NCBI GenBank assembly: GCA_005408345.1
Contig: SEMN01000180.1
Span: forward strand, 682,001 to 746,000
DNA from: Macquaria australasica
Lineage: Eukaryota; Chordata; Actinopteri; Centrarchiformes; Percichthyidae
Length of the DNA: 64,000 bases
Direction of reading: 5' to 3'
In this document: positions 46,401 to 60,300 of the stretch, in pieces
How the letters are laid out: each line of letters opens with the position of its first letter
How positions within the stretch are numbered: the first letter of the stretch is position 1
Notes under the pieces: generated by a model
What the model saw: the letters and a program-made list of their open reading frames with translations, nothing else
Databases searched by the model: none
Told to the model about the DNA's origin: nothing
Translations under genes and position numbers: made by a program

Positions 46401-48964
46401 TGAGTGTGGAGGATGGTGCCAAGCTTTACGACGTCTGTCCACACGTCAGTGATTCGGTATGTAGCCACGAGCTCTTATCTGTCACCTCAGGTGCATCCAC
46501 CCAGAACAGAACAGCTGTTAGTCAGGGGTCAGATCCCTTTACAAAAAGCTCATGTGCAGACAGAAACAGCTGGTTCATGGTTTATAAATAGTTCTTATTT
46601 GTTATTCTGTAACCAGAGAGTAATTGTATTTATTTGTTGTCTTGTCCTCTATTCACTGAGACTCACATTAACATTCTAAAAATAGCCTTCATGTTTCTTG
46701 GCATGTTATTTTTTGTGGTTCTCAGCCTAATTTCATTATATACTAAATGTAAAATCCATCCTCTGCTTCTTAGTCATATAGTTGGACATTTACGTGTGTA
46801 GGTCTAAGAACAGAGACATAGAATATTATTTTTCTATATTTCTACTTTGCATTTCAGACTGTAGTTTAACTTTTTTTAATCAGAAATGTTCAAGTTTTAT
46901 TTTTATTTTTTTTGACAATTCGGTGGTGCACCATGTCCTCCCCAATGTTTATTAATGCGATTTTGGGCTTTACATTTTCCAAAAAGTCTATAGCACAGTA
47001 CTGAATAACTATTAGAAATAGCTGAGTGAAAAAAAAAAAAAGACCTAAGACCTTAGTTTAGACCTACAGATCAGTTGTATTGTACTGTAAATTGTATTTT
47101 TAACAGCTCTTCCTTTCATCTTTGCAATTTTCAAACATTAATGTGGAGAAAATGTCCAGTTATTGCAAAATAAAAATTTTATATACTACATTGCAATTCA
47201 CATAGGCAAATATTTGTTTCTTACTTATTTTCTTCTCGTGAATGTTGAGTATAATGCATTATTGCGTCTCTAACAGCAGATAAATCATCATGTTCTCAGT
47301 TCTTTAGTCACGTTGTATCCTTGTTACTGTGTTTGCTCTTCAGGGCCTGTTCTTCGATGAAGCGTACGGTTTCTACCCAGGCCAGGTCCTGATTGGTCCG
47401 GCCAAAGTCTTCTCTAATGTACAGTGGCTGTCCGGGGTCAAACCTGTCCTCAGCAGGAAGTGCAAGTTCAGGGTGGTGGTAGAAGAGGTGAGACGATGAA
47501 GATGGTCCTTTCTTTAAACACGCTGAACACCTGTCTTTGTTTTCACTGCAGCATCCTTTATTTGAGTGAGAGGAAACAACCCATTCGGTCATTGTATCTG
47601 CAGCACTTCTTACAGTTTAGATAATTGATTCCCTTCTGCATAATACAAGGAAAAGCTCTTTTTGTTTTGGTAGCAGAAACTACGGTGATAGTATAATCAC
47701 TAACTGATGAAGCGCTGAGTGAAATGCATCGCTCTTATAAGTGTTAATAAAAGTCCTTGATTGTATTTTATGTGCCGAGTGTGTGTGGTCGCCAACACGA
47801 ACACCAGCACCTCCAGCTCTGCAGTTCACGCTGTGCACAAAAGCTTTGTTCTCTTTTTTTTTTTTTTTTTTTTTTTTGTATTGTATTGGAGTCATATGCT
47901 TGAATAAATTGGTGTTTACGTGTAATTGTGTATCTTGAATTGTCTAAATGGTCTCTGTGGGTGTCATCATGCTCTCCGCAGGTAAAAGTGGTAGAGCTGA
48001 AGGTGACGTGGATCACCAAGAGCTACTCTCCCAAAGGTTCTGACAGCGTCTACCCTCCTCCCTCCACCATCACACAGGAAAATCTCTGCAGGTCAGTCGA
48101 AATATTCATCCACATGACCTCACACAGATTTATGTATGCCTCCTAATAGTTGCGGCTGTTGTGAGCTTTGTTTCTCATTGCTGGAAGTGTATTTAATGTA
48201 TTTATTTTCTTACAGCTTAAAGAATTTAAATGAATGTCTAAATCACATATTGTGCTTGTGGTATTCCACAATGCGTTCATTGGTTAAATTTTTAGGGACA
48301 TCTTAGGTGTCTTCTTAGAGCTTTCAGTCAGTGTGTGTACAGGAATGTTGAGTATGACAACAAATACAGAATAAATACAAACTGATGGTGTATCGTGTTG
48401 CCCGCGGGGTAATGTTACTGTGCTGGTTGGGTTTAGGGTGAGGCGTCTGGGATACTATGACCACACCCAGAGGCAGCTGGGAGAGAGGGCCCTATATGTT
48501 TTCCCTGCTAAGGGGGATGCCACGCGCATCACCTGTGAAGGACCCGAGGGTGCCCCTGTCCTGCCCGAAGACCCTGTGGCCAGAAAGGTGTGGATAAAAT
48601 GTGATTTATATATCTCAGAGTATGGATTTAATTGTGCTCTTTTACGGCATATGAACACTTATAATCACCTGTTTTACACAAGAAGTTAAAGAACAGGAGA
48701 CGATCACGGTGCCGGGTATGTTTTAAGAAAGTTGTCCTCGAATATTGGATTGGATACTGCTTGGTATTACATAGACTGTCAGTACTTGTAAACTGCGAGG
48801 CATGTTTTGATCATCTTCAAACTCTCACTGTGCGTGTGCGTGTGCGTGCGTGTGTCTCCTGCAGTTGAAAAGGATGTTCAAGAAGGATTCGGGGAAGAAG
48901 ACGGAGAACGCCGACACACAAGGTGCCAAACAACACTCTGCAGAGAAAACACAGTATTCTGAGG

Positions 48965-49008
<44 letters not shown>

Positions 49009-50282
49009 TCTGCCCTGTGTTGTTGTCGGTGTTGTCTCTATCATCAGCTCAGCAAGACTCTAATGATGAAGACTTTCACTCACCTAAAAATAGACATGTG
49101 TGAAAGGGAAATCAAACATCATTAATGTTTCAGTTAATCTATGAATTTATCAGTCAGGTTGCACAAATAACAGAACATGAGTTTGTTTAAGTTGTGCAGT
49201 TTGTTTCATAAGGTTATGTTCTGTTTTAGGGCCTTGTATCATTTTTGCTTCTGTTTCATTAACATGTTTGTTAATTAAAGTTTTCCAGTGCAAAGCAACA
49301 TCTTCTGTTCTAATGTTTGGAAAAAGCTTTCCTATAGTTTGCCTCACATAAACGGAAACAAAATTTGTAAATGAAAGATAAAATAATACCTAGACAGGTT
49401 ATTTTAACCATTAAAAATTAATTTGTTCATTATTTTGGCATGTTCACACCGTACACTACTTCATTTAATGTTACCGTTATATTTGCTATTAGTGTTAAGT
49501 TTTTGACAAGTTTATTTTTCAACTGTAAAATGTCCTCTTTAATAACCAAATTTAAGGAATCTTTATCAAAAATCTTTAATGTTAAAAAGACAGATAACGG
49601 GCAATATGTTATTATCAGATTCTTTTAACTTTTAACTTATCTGCTTCAAAAATCCAGTCGGCTGGGTTGTTTGAGCTGGTTTTTGAGAAAGCTTGATCTT
49701 GTAAACTAGTCTATGACCGCTGCTGCAGTGGTCATTGCACTTAATCATTAATCCAAAAAATGATTTCCTATTTCTGCAATCAATCAGTCAGAGCCTTTAC
49801 TATCGGCAGAAGACGGAAGTGAGAGCAAGTGCAGGTAAATTGGGGTTTTAAGTCGACGTTAAATGTGAAACGATAAGCATAATAAAGATGGCATAAAATA
49901 TATTTTCTCTCTCGCACTCTCTCTCACACACACACTCATAAAGCTTAATCTTTTATCATTGTCAGAAAAGCAAGCATTATTTTCTGCTCACATCCTCCCT
50001 AAAGTAGTTGAGAACTATGTGGCTCCATGCAAAGCAGAGTCAGTATGATTTAAAGTTCCTGGGAGACATGAGGCAGTCCTTTCCACAAGCACAGAGGGAA
50101 CAGACTAATTGGAAACTGTGCTGAAGTGCAGCTCACTTAAGCTGAGAAATATATCTGTCTGCATGATCCAGGAAAATAGAGGACTGTGTGTCTCTCTGGA
50201 AAGCCATAGCAAAATAAAAACCTGAGGTACTTTCACCAGTTTTCACCACAGAGATTGATAAAGAAAAAAAAAAAATAAAGAA

Positions 50283-50322
<40 letters not shown>

Positions 50323-53300
50323 CATTCACATCTTTATGATTTTGTGTTTTTAAGTATAATCCATTGAAATCCCAATGTGTCCTCCTCTGTTTTATGTCTC
50401 ACCAGGCGAGCACAAATCAGAGCAGACAGACTCGTCTCATCCCAACAACAACAACGGCCCCGTGGTTCCCATCCAGAATCCTGCGTACCCCCAGCACACC
50501 AACGACACCTCAGCTGAACACGGGGAGCAGGACGCTGACGACGAGGCTGCAGAAGACACTGACGATACCAGGTCTGTTAACGTTTAGTTTTAGTTTTAAA
50601 ATGTTATTGATGTGAATGTGTTGAATTACTTCTTTACCTTTGGCAAAATAAGTGACATAGTTTGAACATTGGGAGAAAAAAGTCAGATGACCTCGCTACA
50701 CCGGGCTTGCAGTAGTTATAGCTAATTATTCTGCCTGTTGTAATTTACCCAGCCAGATTAGTTCGCAGATGTGCAGTTTAAATCTAATAATGTTCATCTC
50801 TCATTGTTGATTTTGCTTGGTTAAGTTTGTTGTGCATTATTAATGAAGCTGAGTCACTTGTTCTCAATGAAATCCATTACATGAGTGTGTTTGTGTGTGT
50901 GATGGAAAGAGAGGGAGATATGAGACAGACGGGAACACACACACACTTGAATTAGGGTAATGTTTAATTACACTTTTTTATTACTGAAATACGGGGCTTA
51001 TTTAAACAGGACAATTATCCCCTCAAATATACGTTTTGTCAGTTTGGCAACCGAAGTCTGATGCTTGGCCTTCCTTTTCTGAAAGTTACAGTCGGGGCTT
51101 GTTGTGACCACAGAGCTGAATCATCATCTCTCAAACACGGCCTCAACAAAATGTGAACCTTAAAAGCTTCATAAATGTAGTGTTTATAGCAGGGCTATTG
51201 CACTGGATTTCATTAAACTTTACAGCTGTTCATGTTATTGTGTCTACAGCTGCTCCTGTTCATTCAGACTATTGTCCTAAAATATACCCCAGTGCTGCTA
51301 AAAGATGTCTGCATTCAGCCCAGTTCTTTTTTACTGTACTGTAAATTAAAGCTTTAACGATTAGTCAATTAATCAATTTGTTGATTGACAGAAAACTAAT
51401 CCACAATAATTCTGATAATTGCTTTATTGCTGAAGTAATTTTTTCAGCAAAACTGACAAAATGCTCTGGTTTTAGCCTCTAAGTGGTGAATATTTGCAGG
51501 TTTTCTTCATCTTCTATGATTTAAAATTTTAGGGGTTTTGACTTGGTTGGGCAGAACAAGTCATTTGAAGATGACACTGGCTCTGGGAAATTTTGAAGGG
51601 CTTTTTTCACTGTTTTCTGACTTTTGATTGATCAACCTATAAGAGAAACTATACTGTGTACAGTATGTATGTGTGTACAGTTTGTGTGATTAGATGAGAT
51701 GTTGTCTGTGAATAATTAACATACGAGTATAACCCCGGCTGCAGCTCCCTGACGTCATCGGCCAGCTCCACTGCCTCTTCTCAGAGCGGTGGTCTGGGAA
51801 CCAACCGGAAGAAGAGCATCCCGCTCTCTATCCGCAACCTGAAGAGGAAGCACAAGAAGAAGAGGACCAAGTTTTCCCGCGAGTTCAAGCCTGGAGACCG
51901 GTGGGTTAACAGCGGGTGGGGGGATACACCAATTCAGAAAACTCCAGGTTTTTTGCCTTTTTCTGTCTTCACTCGGTTTACTACAACCCATTCATGTTTC
52001 ATCCCATCATAACTCTATCCATTAATATCCTCTTCATGTCTTACTGCTTGTACGTCTGTCCAACTGTTTGTCAACTTTTCTGTACATTTACTTTCTCATC
52101 AGACCACAAAAGTTAAGTCTGCGGAACAACTTGGGTGTTTTGACATTTGGCAGATCTATAAAGTTGATGGTCCTGGTGACGGTGACTTCCTACACATTTA
52201 GTCCCCCCACCTCCCCACCCCTGCAGCTGTATCGGGAACTTGATGTAAAAATGAAACCAATGACATCATGTGGTACCGACTGCTAAAACAACCAACAGCT
52301 ACTTACCCTGGAAAAACTGACAACACTGTGTCTGTGTGTCCCTCCGTCCTCTCTGTTATTTGTCAAAGGGCTCAAGTCTCGATCTGTCTGACAGTGACGC
52401 TGGAGCCCGACAGCAGCCACACACACAGTCTTTCAGTGGACACTACTGATGGTGTCATTTCCTCAACCACACACTGTCACACACTCATCCTTAGCTTACA
52501 AAACAGATTTCATGCTCTCTCTCTAACACAACACTGCAGATTTTCTGTTTTTTTAGTTGCCATTTAGTTCCCAAAAGATTCACGTTTTTATGTTGTTTTT
52601 TTTTGCTCTGCTGTTTTCCTTGATGATGTTATTGCCAATCAGCAATTTTTGGCGGTGCATAGAGGATATTGACCTCAAATGTGTCAGAATTATACTAGAA
52701 TTCAAATCAATAGAGGTTTATTCTTATTGTACAGCAGCTTAACTTTTGTGATGAGTGACAAGTAGGTAACCACAAGAGAGAAATGCTCCTCTATATAATA
52801 AAAGGCAAGGCCGAGTTTTCAAATTGGTAACATTTACCTTTGAGCCTCTTCATACCAGACCACTAAAACACAGCTGAGCAAACTTTGATCTGTGTGTACA
52901 GGGTTGCAGTGGAAGTTGTATCCACAAAGACCACGGCTGATGTGATGTGGAAGGACGGGCGGGTGGAGAAGGGGATCCGATCAAACGACCTCATCCCCAT
53001 CCAGCACCTCGACAGCCATGAGTTTTGTCCCGGAGACTTCGTAGTGGACAAACGACGTGAGGAAAATTAATTGAATATTTAAATAAATAAATATTTTTTT
53101 AATGATGAGTTTTGTTGTTTTATTTTCAGACAAGGGACACACAGCATGTGTCAGATTTGTGTCCCTGTGGACTGCGATTTTTTTATATAGGCCACCAAGT
53201 ACCTACAGTATCTAGGTCATTTTCTGAAACTATGGCAAGTTTGTGTGTCTGTGTAAGATGGACTGAAAAAACAGGGATGTACTTTAAGGCTGTGATGTTG

Positions 53301-54276
53301 CAGCCAGACGAATACATTTGTTGTTTTAAATCTTTGCATTTAGAGGTTCCAGGGTGTTTGTATTTTGTGTACTTTCCTCTCTAAACAGTGTTCTTTGTGT
53401 GTGTGTGTGCGCTTGTGCGTGTGCGTGCTTTCAGCCCAAGCCCTCCAGGACCCAGGAGTGTATGGTGTGATCCAGTCTGGTGATCACAAGGGCAGAACAT
53501 GTGTCGTCAAGTGGATCAAACTCAACTCCACCAGTGAGGACGTGGAGGTCAGTCAGGACTTTACTTTAAAGAAAGTGAACGTCATGTTTGATGTTTGTCT
53601 GTGTGTGAAAAATGCAAAATAGATGGGTAGTATTATAGAGGGAGGAGGGCAGGCCTTAATGCAGGTAGGGAACACTGTATGCAGCATCAGACAGCAGGTC
53701 TCATGTTGTGATAACTGGCTGCTATACGTGGCTCTTCAACTTTCTAGTAGAAATGAAATGGGCCTGGTTTTCTGCTTTGCTCTAATCCAGGTTATCGGCA
53801 TGGAGGAGGATGTCAGCGTGTACGACATCGCAGATCACCCAGATTTCCACTTCCGCACCACCGACATCGTCATCAGAATATGGAACTCGGAGAACGGACA
53901 GAACGACTGCGAAAACGAGGTGAGAACAATTAAAAATACCTCTGTTCTTTCACCTGTCTGACTTTCATATGCATGGCACTGATGGTGTTCCTATATTTAG
54001 TCTACCCTCATTGACATAGATGGGGTGGACAAAATAACAGAAACACTACTCTGTATAATGCAGTACAATTCAACAGCACCACAAACTGCAGCCTCCAAAA
54101 TGATCACACAGTTGAATCAACACCTCTCTGAAACAGTTTCAACAAAAACTGAACATTATAACCTTCATGAAGGGAGGTTTTATCGCAGGACTGTTGTATT
54201 AGACTGCATTAGTTTTAAGTGTATGATGCTTTCCTGTGCAAACAGTTCAATTACCAGTTACTGAGGGCTGAGAGAG

Positions 54277-54327
<51 letters not shown>

Positions 54328-57300
54328 CACTGTTTAGAGATGAAAACAAAGTACGCAAAATAAAAAAAAAACACCCGAAACCTCTAAATGCAAAGATTTA
54401 TAACAAAAAATGAATTTGTCTGGAAGAAAACAGAAACTTTAGTTGGCTGTAACATCAGTCATTACTGTGAACACATTCATGCTACCCAAAAGAAAACCCC
54501 ATGTGTTTAGGACACTCTATACCTCCCTCAAGGCAAAATGTTGACTTTGCCTATATAACCCAACTGATAAAGCACATTTATGTACCCAGAGGGATAGACT
54601 GTTATTTTAATGACCTTGTGGCCTTTCAGAGCAACCTTAAGAACAAATGTTACATTTGTAACTCCTCTAATCTTTAAGAAAATCAAATGCATCAGTATAT
54701 TGTTCCCTTCATTCAAGAGTGTCATATTATGGAGTAATAAACACTGCTGCCTGTAGCGTCTGCTAGTGAGGCTTTGTTCTTTGTCATGTCGGTTTTATTT
54801 AGACGCTTTTAGTCTTGTTTTCATTTTGTATTACATGTTGCTGGTTGTTGATAATGGCTGTATCTCTACATCCTCCTTCCCTCAGACGTCGGTCGGCCAG
54901 GTGTCCAGGGTGGATGTGAGCAGCAAAGTGGAGGTGGTGTGGGCGGATAACTCCATGACCATCGTCCTGCCACAGGTAAGTGTTTATCCTTGATGAAATG
55001 TCATTTTTGACATAAGAAGTGAGGCGTCTGTTGCTGACACTCTCTCCTGATAATCACACACACACACACACACAGCACCTCTACAACGTGGAGTCTGAGA
55101 TCGAGGAGACAGACTACGACTCGGTGGAGGAGACGAGCAGCGTCCTGTCCACTGAGGAGTGGGAGGACGAGAGCGACAGCTGGGAGACGGATAACGGCCT
55201 CACCACTGAGGACGACAGCCACGTCAACAATGCAGATGTCACCGACACAGCGACCCCGACCCCCACGCCCACAGGCTCCACGACGTTCATCATCCCCCCT
55301 CAAGAGGGCAGCAAAGTCGGGGTCACCAGCCCCACTAAAGGGGTCTCTGGAGAGGAGGGGGAGGCGTCTTTGGCTGTGGCTAGTCCTGCTTCTGGAGGAG
55401 GTGGGGAGCTTTTTTTTGTAATATGTATATTATTGTTTGTTTCAAGGGAGTACTGTCAACTTCACATTTAAAAACATAAATCATTCTCATGAATATTTTG
55501 TCGCTACTCACGTGATAATTTGTCCTTTATTGGACAAAATTATAATAGCTTTTTTGTCCTACTTAGAGCTGTTGAGTGTTAATAAAGCAAAATTCTGTAT
55601 CTTCAGGCAAGGCAAGGACATTTTATTTATATAGCACAGTTGATTACAATTAAACTCAAGGTGCATTGCATTAGATTGCAGACAGCAACAAGTAAATATA
55701 ATAGAGAAAAAATAAGATACTGTAACAACTCCAAAAGAAGGAAAAAACACAAGAAAACAACACTCACCCAAAGACACTGAAGAACCCCACACACACAGTG
55801 ACTAATCCTGAACCTGAGAAAATAGAAAAGTTTCCAGTCGTCACAGACTTCAGGTCATCAGTTTGTTCCAGAAAACAGGACCAAAGAAACAAAGCACCTT
55901 CACCCTAGAGTTGGAAAAGATGATGACCTGGAGTCAGTAGGTCAGAAACGTACAGTTGATTCTGTATTGCACTTGGAGACGATTGATTTAAGTATTGGAG
56001 CAATATGTCCATATGTGCATGTGCTTGTGAGGACTTCTGCTGCATTTTGAATGAGCTGGAGCTCTCCTATTGTTTGTCTTTAATTGCATTAATAGGTAAT
56101 ATTACACTTATTTGATGTGTTAAAGGTTGATAGTCTATTTTTTTATTTTTTATTGTCAACTAATGAATTAATCATACTAATGAGTGCGGCCTGTGTATCC
56201 AAAGCCTGATAAAGCTCTGTTGTCCAAAAACAATTAAAACATATTAGTGAGTCACACTGTTGCACTGGGTGACATGTTCCTTCATTACGATGAACATTGG
56301 CACTGTGATTCATTTTGAGTCGATCCCACATACACCGTACTGCTGCTGTAAATACTCACTAGAGCACCAAATGTGTGTTAATCTGCAGCTGAAAATAGTC
56401 CCCAACATATGCAATAATTTCTCCTTTTTGAGCAATTTTCCTAAAAACTACAGAGCCCAGATGTTTCAGGAAATTACAGAGCCTTTTTTGATAATTAAAG
56501 TGTATATTTTTTACAGGTTTTACTACTTCAGTAGGAATAAAGGATCTTAAGGCAGGAAGGTCAGAAAGTACTGAGAGATGAAGTAACGCTTGTTGATTTT
56601 GGTCTTTTCATGAGATGACAAAAACAGAAATATAGGTACCTTTTAGCATTTTGGTTGGTTTACAGCATTGACTGAAGGCTTTCTGGACAGGACCACACTG
56701 ACTAAAGGTGAACCAGAATTTGAAACAAAACAATAAATAATTTTGATTAACAAACAGTTCTCAATTTCCTGTTTGACACTGTCTCTAATTATACTTGAAC
56801 TAACTTGTTATATATATATACCTGCATAGGAACCACTCCAGGGGCAGTCAACGGAGCGGAGAAGCCCAGTAAAGATGGTGCCTCTCGGGGCTTCAGGGAG
56901 TTGAAAGAGGCCTTGAAGATCCTGGAGAGCCTGAAGAACATGACTGTGGAGCAGCTCTGGACCGGCGGTTCTCCAACCTCCCCGACCTCCGCCGAACCCG
57001 CTTCCACAACTCATGTAGCGGCTTCGGTGACGCCCACGGCCCCCGAGAAACCGACCAAGGAGAAACGCTTCCTGGACGACATCAAGAAGCTGCAGGAGAA
57101 CCTGAGGAAGACGCTGGACAACGTGGCCATCGTGGAGGAGGAGAAGATGGAGGCCGTGGTGGAGGCAGGGGGGAGTGCAGGAGCAGGGACAGAGGTAGGT
57201 GTTAAATGAATCTACAATGTGGAAGAGATTATTTAATTTGCCAGTGCAATCGAAAGTAAATAAGCAGGAAATAAGTGCAACATTTTGACATTTTCTGTCA

Positions 57301-60300
57301 TTAGATTGTGTCTTACCTGCTCGTCTGTTACTCTTCAGGCAGAGAGAGCTGGAGAGGAAAAGCCCCAGCAGGAGCCGCAGACACCGGTGGGTGGACAAGA
57401 ATGGCCCAGTGAGTTTCTCAGTGACACACCAGTACTGTGCCAACAGAGCGGAGGCAAGCCTGGCGTCACCTTCACCAGTGCCAAGGGAGAGGTGTTCTCT
57501 GTGCTGGAGTGGGCACCAGGTGAGAAATGGGGATGCATAGTGTATAACTCTCTTCTTCCTTGTTTCCTTCTTTCTTTTTTCTTTCTCTACCTCTGCCAAT
57601 CTATTTCTTCTTCTTTGAACCTCCCCTTAGTCTCATATGCTTTCATTTTCATCTTCCTGAAAGTCTCTACTATCAACTTTAATTGGAGGAATGAAAACAC
57701 AATCAACCAAACGAGATGAGTCATCTGAGCTGTACAGACATCCAGCTCCTCTCAATAAACCAGATGATCTGTATTGTATTGCTCAAGCTCATATGAAACA
57801 AAGACTTATAGTAAAGCATCAGCACATAAACTTAAGCGGATGTTATTACAGAGAGACTCATATACATGTCGTGTCACTAAGACGAGTCACTGGAGCTTCA
57901 AATCTCATTGGGGTTAATGTTAAAGTCAAGCTGTCTGCTTTTAATCTGATGCTTTATGGCTTTAGCATGTCTATTAACATGTCTTTAGTTTTCTTGAACA
58001 CTCAGACAACAAACAGACCATTTCTTCATTACTATGAGTGACAGTAGCTGCCTGCCATTTCCATTCTGTAAATCATACGCGTCTGCCACAGACACACACA
58101 GATCCTTTGGTTCTATGAATTCCCTGCACACACAAGCTAAGTTGTGTTTGTGTATTTCTATTTCTTTCTGTGTTGCTATTCAATCACGATCTGTCCGTCC
58201 CCTCTCTCTGTGTTTTTTAGACACACACTCATTTAAGAAAATGGAGTTTCAGCCAGCGGAGGCAAAGAAGTTCTTCAGCACAGTGAGGAAGGAAATGGCT
58301 CTACTAGCAACGTCACTGCCGGACGGCATCATGGTCAAAACATTTGAAGATCGCATGGTGGGTTTCCTGTCATTAATGTCATGGTAAAAATTGGCACTTT
58401 CGTACTTGTGTTGTGACCATTTTGAAATAAAAAGAAAAACCTACTCTGACAGCCTCTATCCATCTCTGGTGGATGGTCTGCTGGATCACTGTGTGACACA
58501 CAATGAGGAACCAGAATTTACACATGAACTACACATAATTTGTCAGGTCAGAATTCACTGCAGGACTAATGTTACAAAGGGCTGATATCATGGTCTCAAA
58601 AAAGGGTCAGTAAGTTTTGGAGCTTGTGAGATTAAGCAGAAAAAAGCAGACTTTGAAATTATTCCTAAACATCATTTCACAAGCTCAAAATCTTATTGAG
58701 CGTTTACTAAGCCCACATGGTATCAATAATGAGTCAACAACAGCACCGGGGAGAAGGACCAAAGAAAAGTACAGTAGTAGGATCCTCTATGTTTAAGAAA
58801 GCAGCAGGGGTTTATGGTAAATGGAGTATTAATATTTAAAAACCCATTAGTAACAACCTTAAGATAGAAGCTGCCAGTCCTCATCTCATTAGTTTATTTG
58901 AGCTATCATGTACCTCTTTATTCTCTTACCTGATCATATTCCCGGACAGTAACCTCAGTGCTACACATCCAACAGTCTCCTTTATGTTACACTCGCCGCA
59001 TACATCATAAAATGTGTCTGTATAAAGTTCTTTGTGGTCTTCGACACAGGACCTGTTCTCGGCTCTGATCAAAGGGCCGACTCGTACGCCCTACGAGGAC
59101 GGTCTGTTCCTGTTTGACATCCAGCTGCCCAACATCTACCCAGCTGTGCCGCCTCTGTTCCGCTACCTGTCGCAGTGCAGCGGCCGCCTCAACCCCAACC
59201 TGTACGACAACGGCAAGGTGTGCGTCAGTCTGCTGGGCACCTGGATTGGCAAGGTGAGTGCTGTTTTACGGGTTTATGCATGTACAGGTGTGATGTCTTA
59301 TTGGCTTAAGTTTAGAGATACAATAACAACCTGCAGTTTTACAGTACTGGGTGTTGAAGTGTGACACGGTGGTGTGTCAGGCCTGCCTAAACTAATTCAA
59401 ACATGCTCCTTTGAGCCAGACTTGAGGAAAAGAAAAATATGATGCAACTTCTCTAGGAACTGTATACATAACTCCTCGATTTTGACAGCTTTGTGTAAAA
59501 ATTGCAATTATGGTACCTGAATGTAGCACAAATGGTAGGGTGCTGGATTTGCTGCTCGTAAACTGAATATCTTTGGGTTTTTGACTGTTGGTCAGACAAA
59601 ACAAGACATTTGAAGACGTCACCTTAGAAAAATATCCATCACAATTTCTGTCATTTTATAGACTAAAAATAACATTAATCAATTAATTTGAAATAAGATA
59701 TGTATCGATAATCAAAAGAATCATTATTTGCAGGACATTATGTTTATGGCATACCACTCGAGTGTGTTTTGCTGCTTCTGGGAAGCCTCACACAATGCCT
59801 GCAGCTGCTGCAGCATGTTCAGTTATTAACATGTCAGCAGTTTGCTGATTTTGAGTGGACTTTTGACGTAAAATCCTCTGGAAGTAAAGCTTCTGTAATC
59901 TAGTGCGACTTGTGTTGCTGGCAAACACTGTGCCACCTACAGGACAGAGCAAACGGATGGTGTATATCAGAGAACTCTGGTTTCTCTGTGGTTTTCTCAA
60001 GAATCAGCGCTGATTTGCTATCTTTGTGGTGATGTGATCCATAGGGCACTGAGAGATGGACCAGCAAGTCCAGTCTGCTGCAAGTCCTCATCTCCATACA
60101 AGGTTAGCACACGCACACGCATGCGCACGCGCGCGCACACACACACTTCCCCTTCTCTTCTCTGCAGCACAGAAATGTTTTATTCATGTGTTCATTTGCT
60201 CAGAACGGTTCAGTGTCGCACACAGTCATTCAGCTAAATGTGTCTGCCTCACACAGACATTACACCACTTCCATAAAACTTATCTGCAATCTGGCCTGCC

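Larger units (their letters stand above)
44882..48864 (+). other. ube2o introns 2-8 between the listed exons
   Basis: Introns of about 130 to 890 bp. Apart from the repeat fragment at 47690-47880 and a 9-bp hairpin at 45546-45566, they hold only AT-rich sequence and short T/A runs. Confidence 0.7.
48923..50405 (+). other. ube2o intron 9
   Basis: Holds a CA microsatellite (48966-49005) and an AT microsatellite (50286-50320). The rest is AT-rich with no feature I can name. Confidence 0.7.
50572..54885 (+). other. ube2o introns 10-14 between the listed exons
   Basis: Contain the MITE-like copy at 51345-51650, the dispersed repeat at 54024-54220 and a CA array at 54283-54324. The remaining sequence shows no gene or RNA signature. 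Confidence 0.7.

Noticed and set aside
48966..49005. Regular repeats as a possible CRISPR-like array
   Set aside because: Simple CA dinucleotide microsatellite with no spacers; the genome is eukaryotic.
56808..57599. A 263-codon minus-strand open frame
   Set aside because: It is antisense to ube2o exons 17 and 18, which are certain. Its residues mirror the coding strand and resemble no protein.
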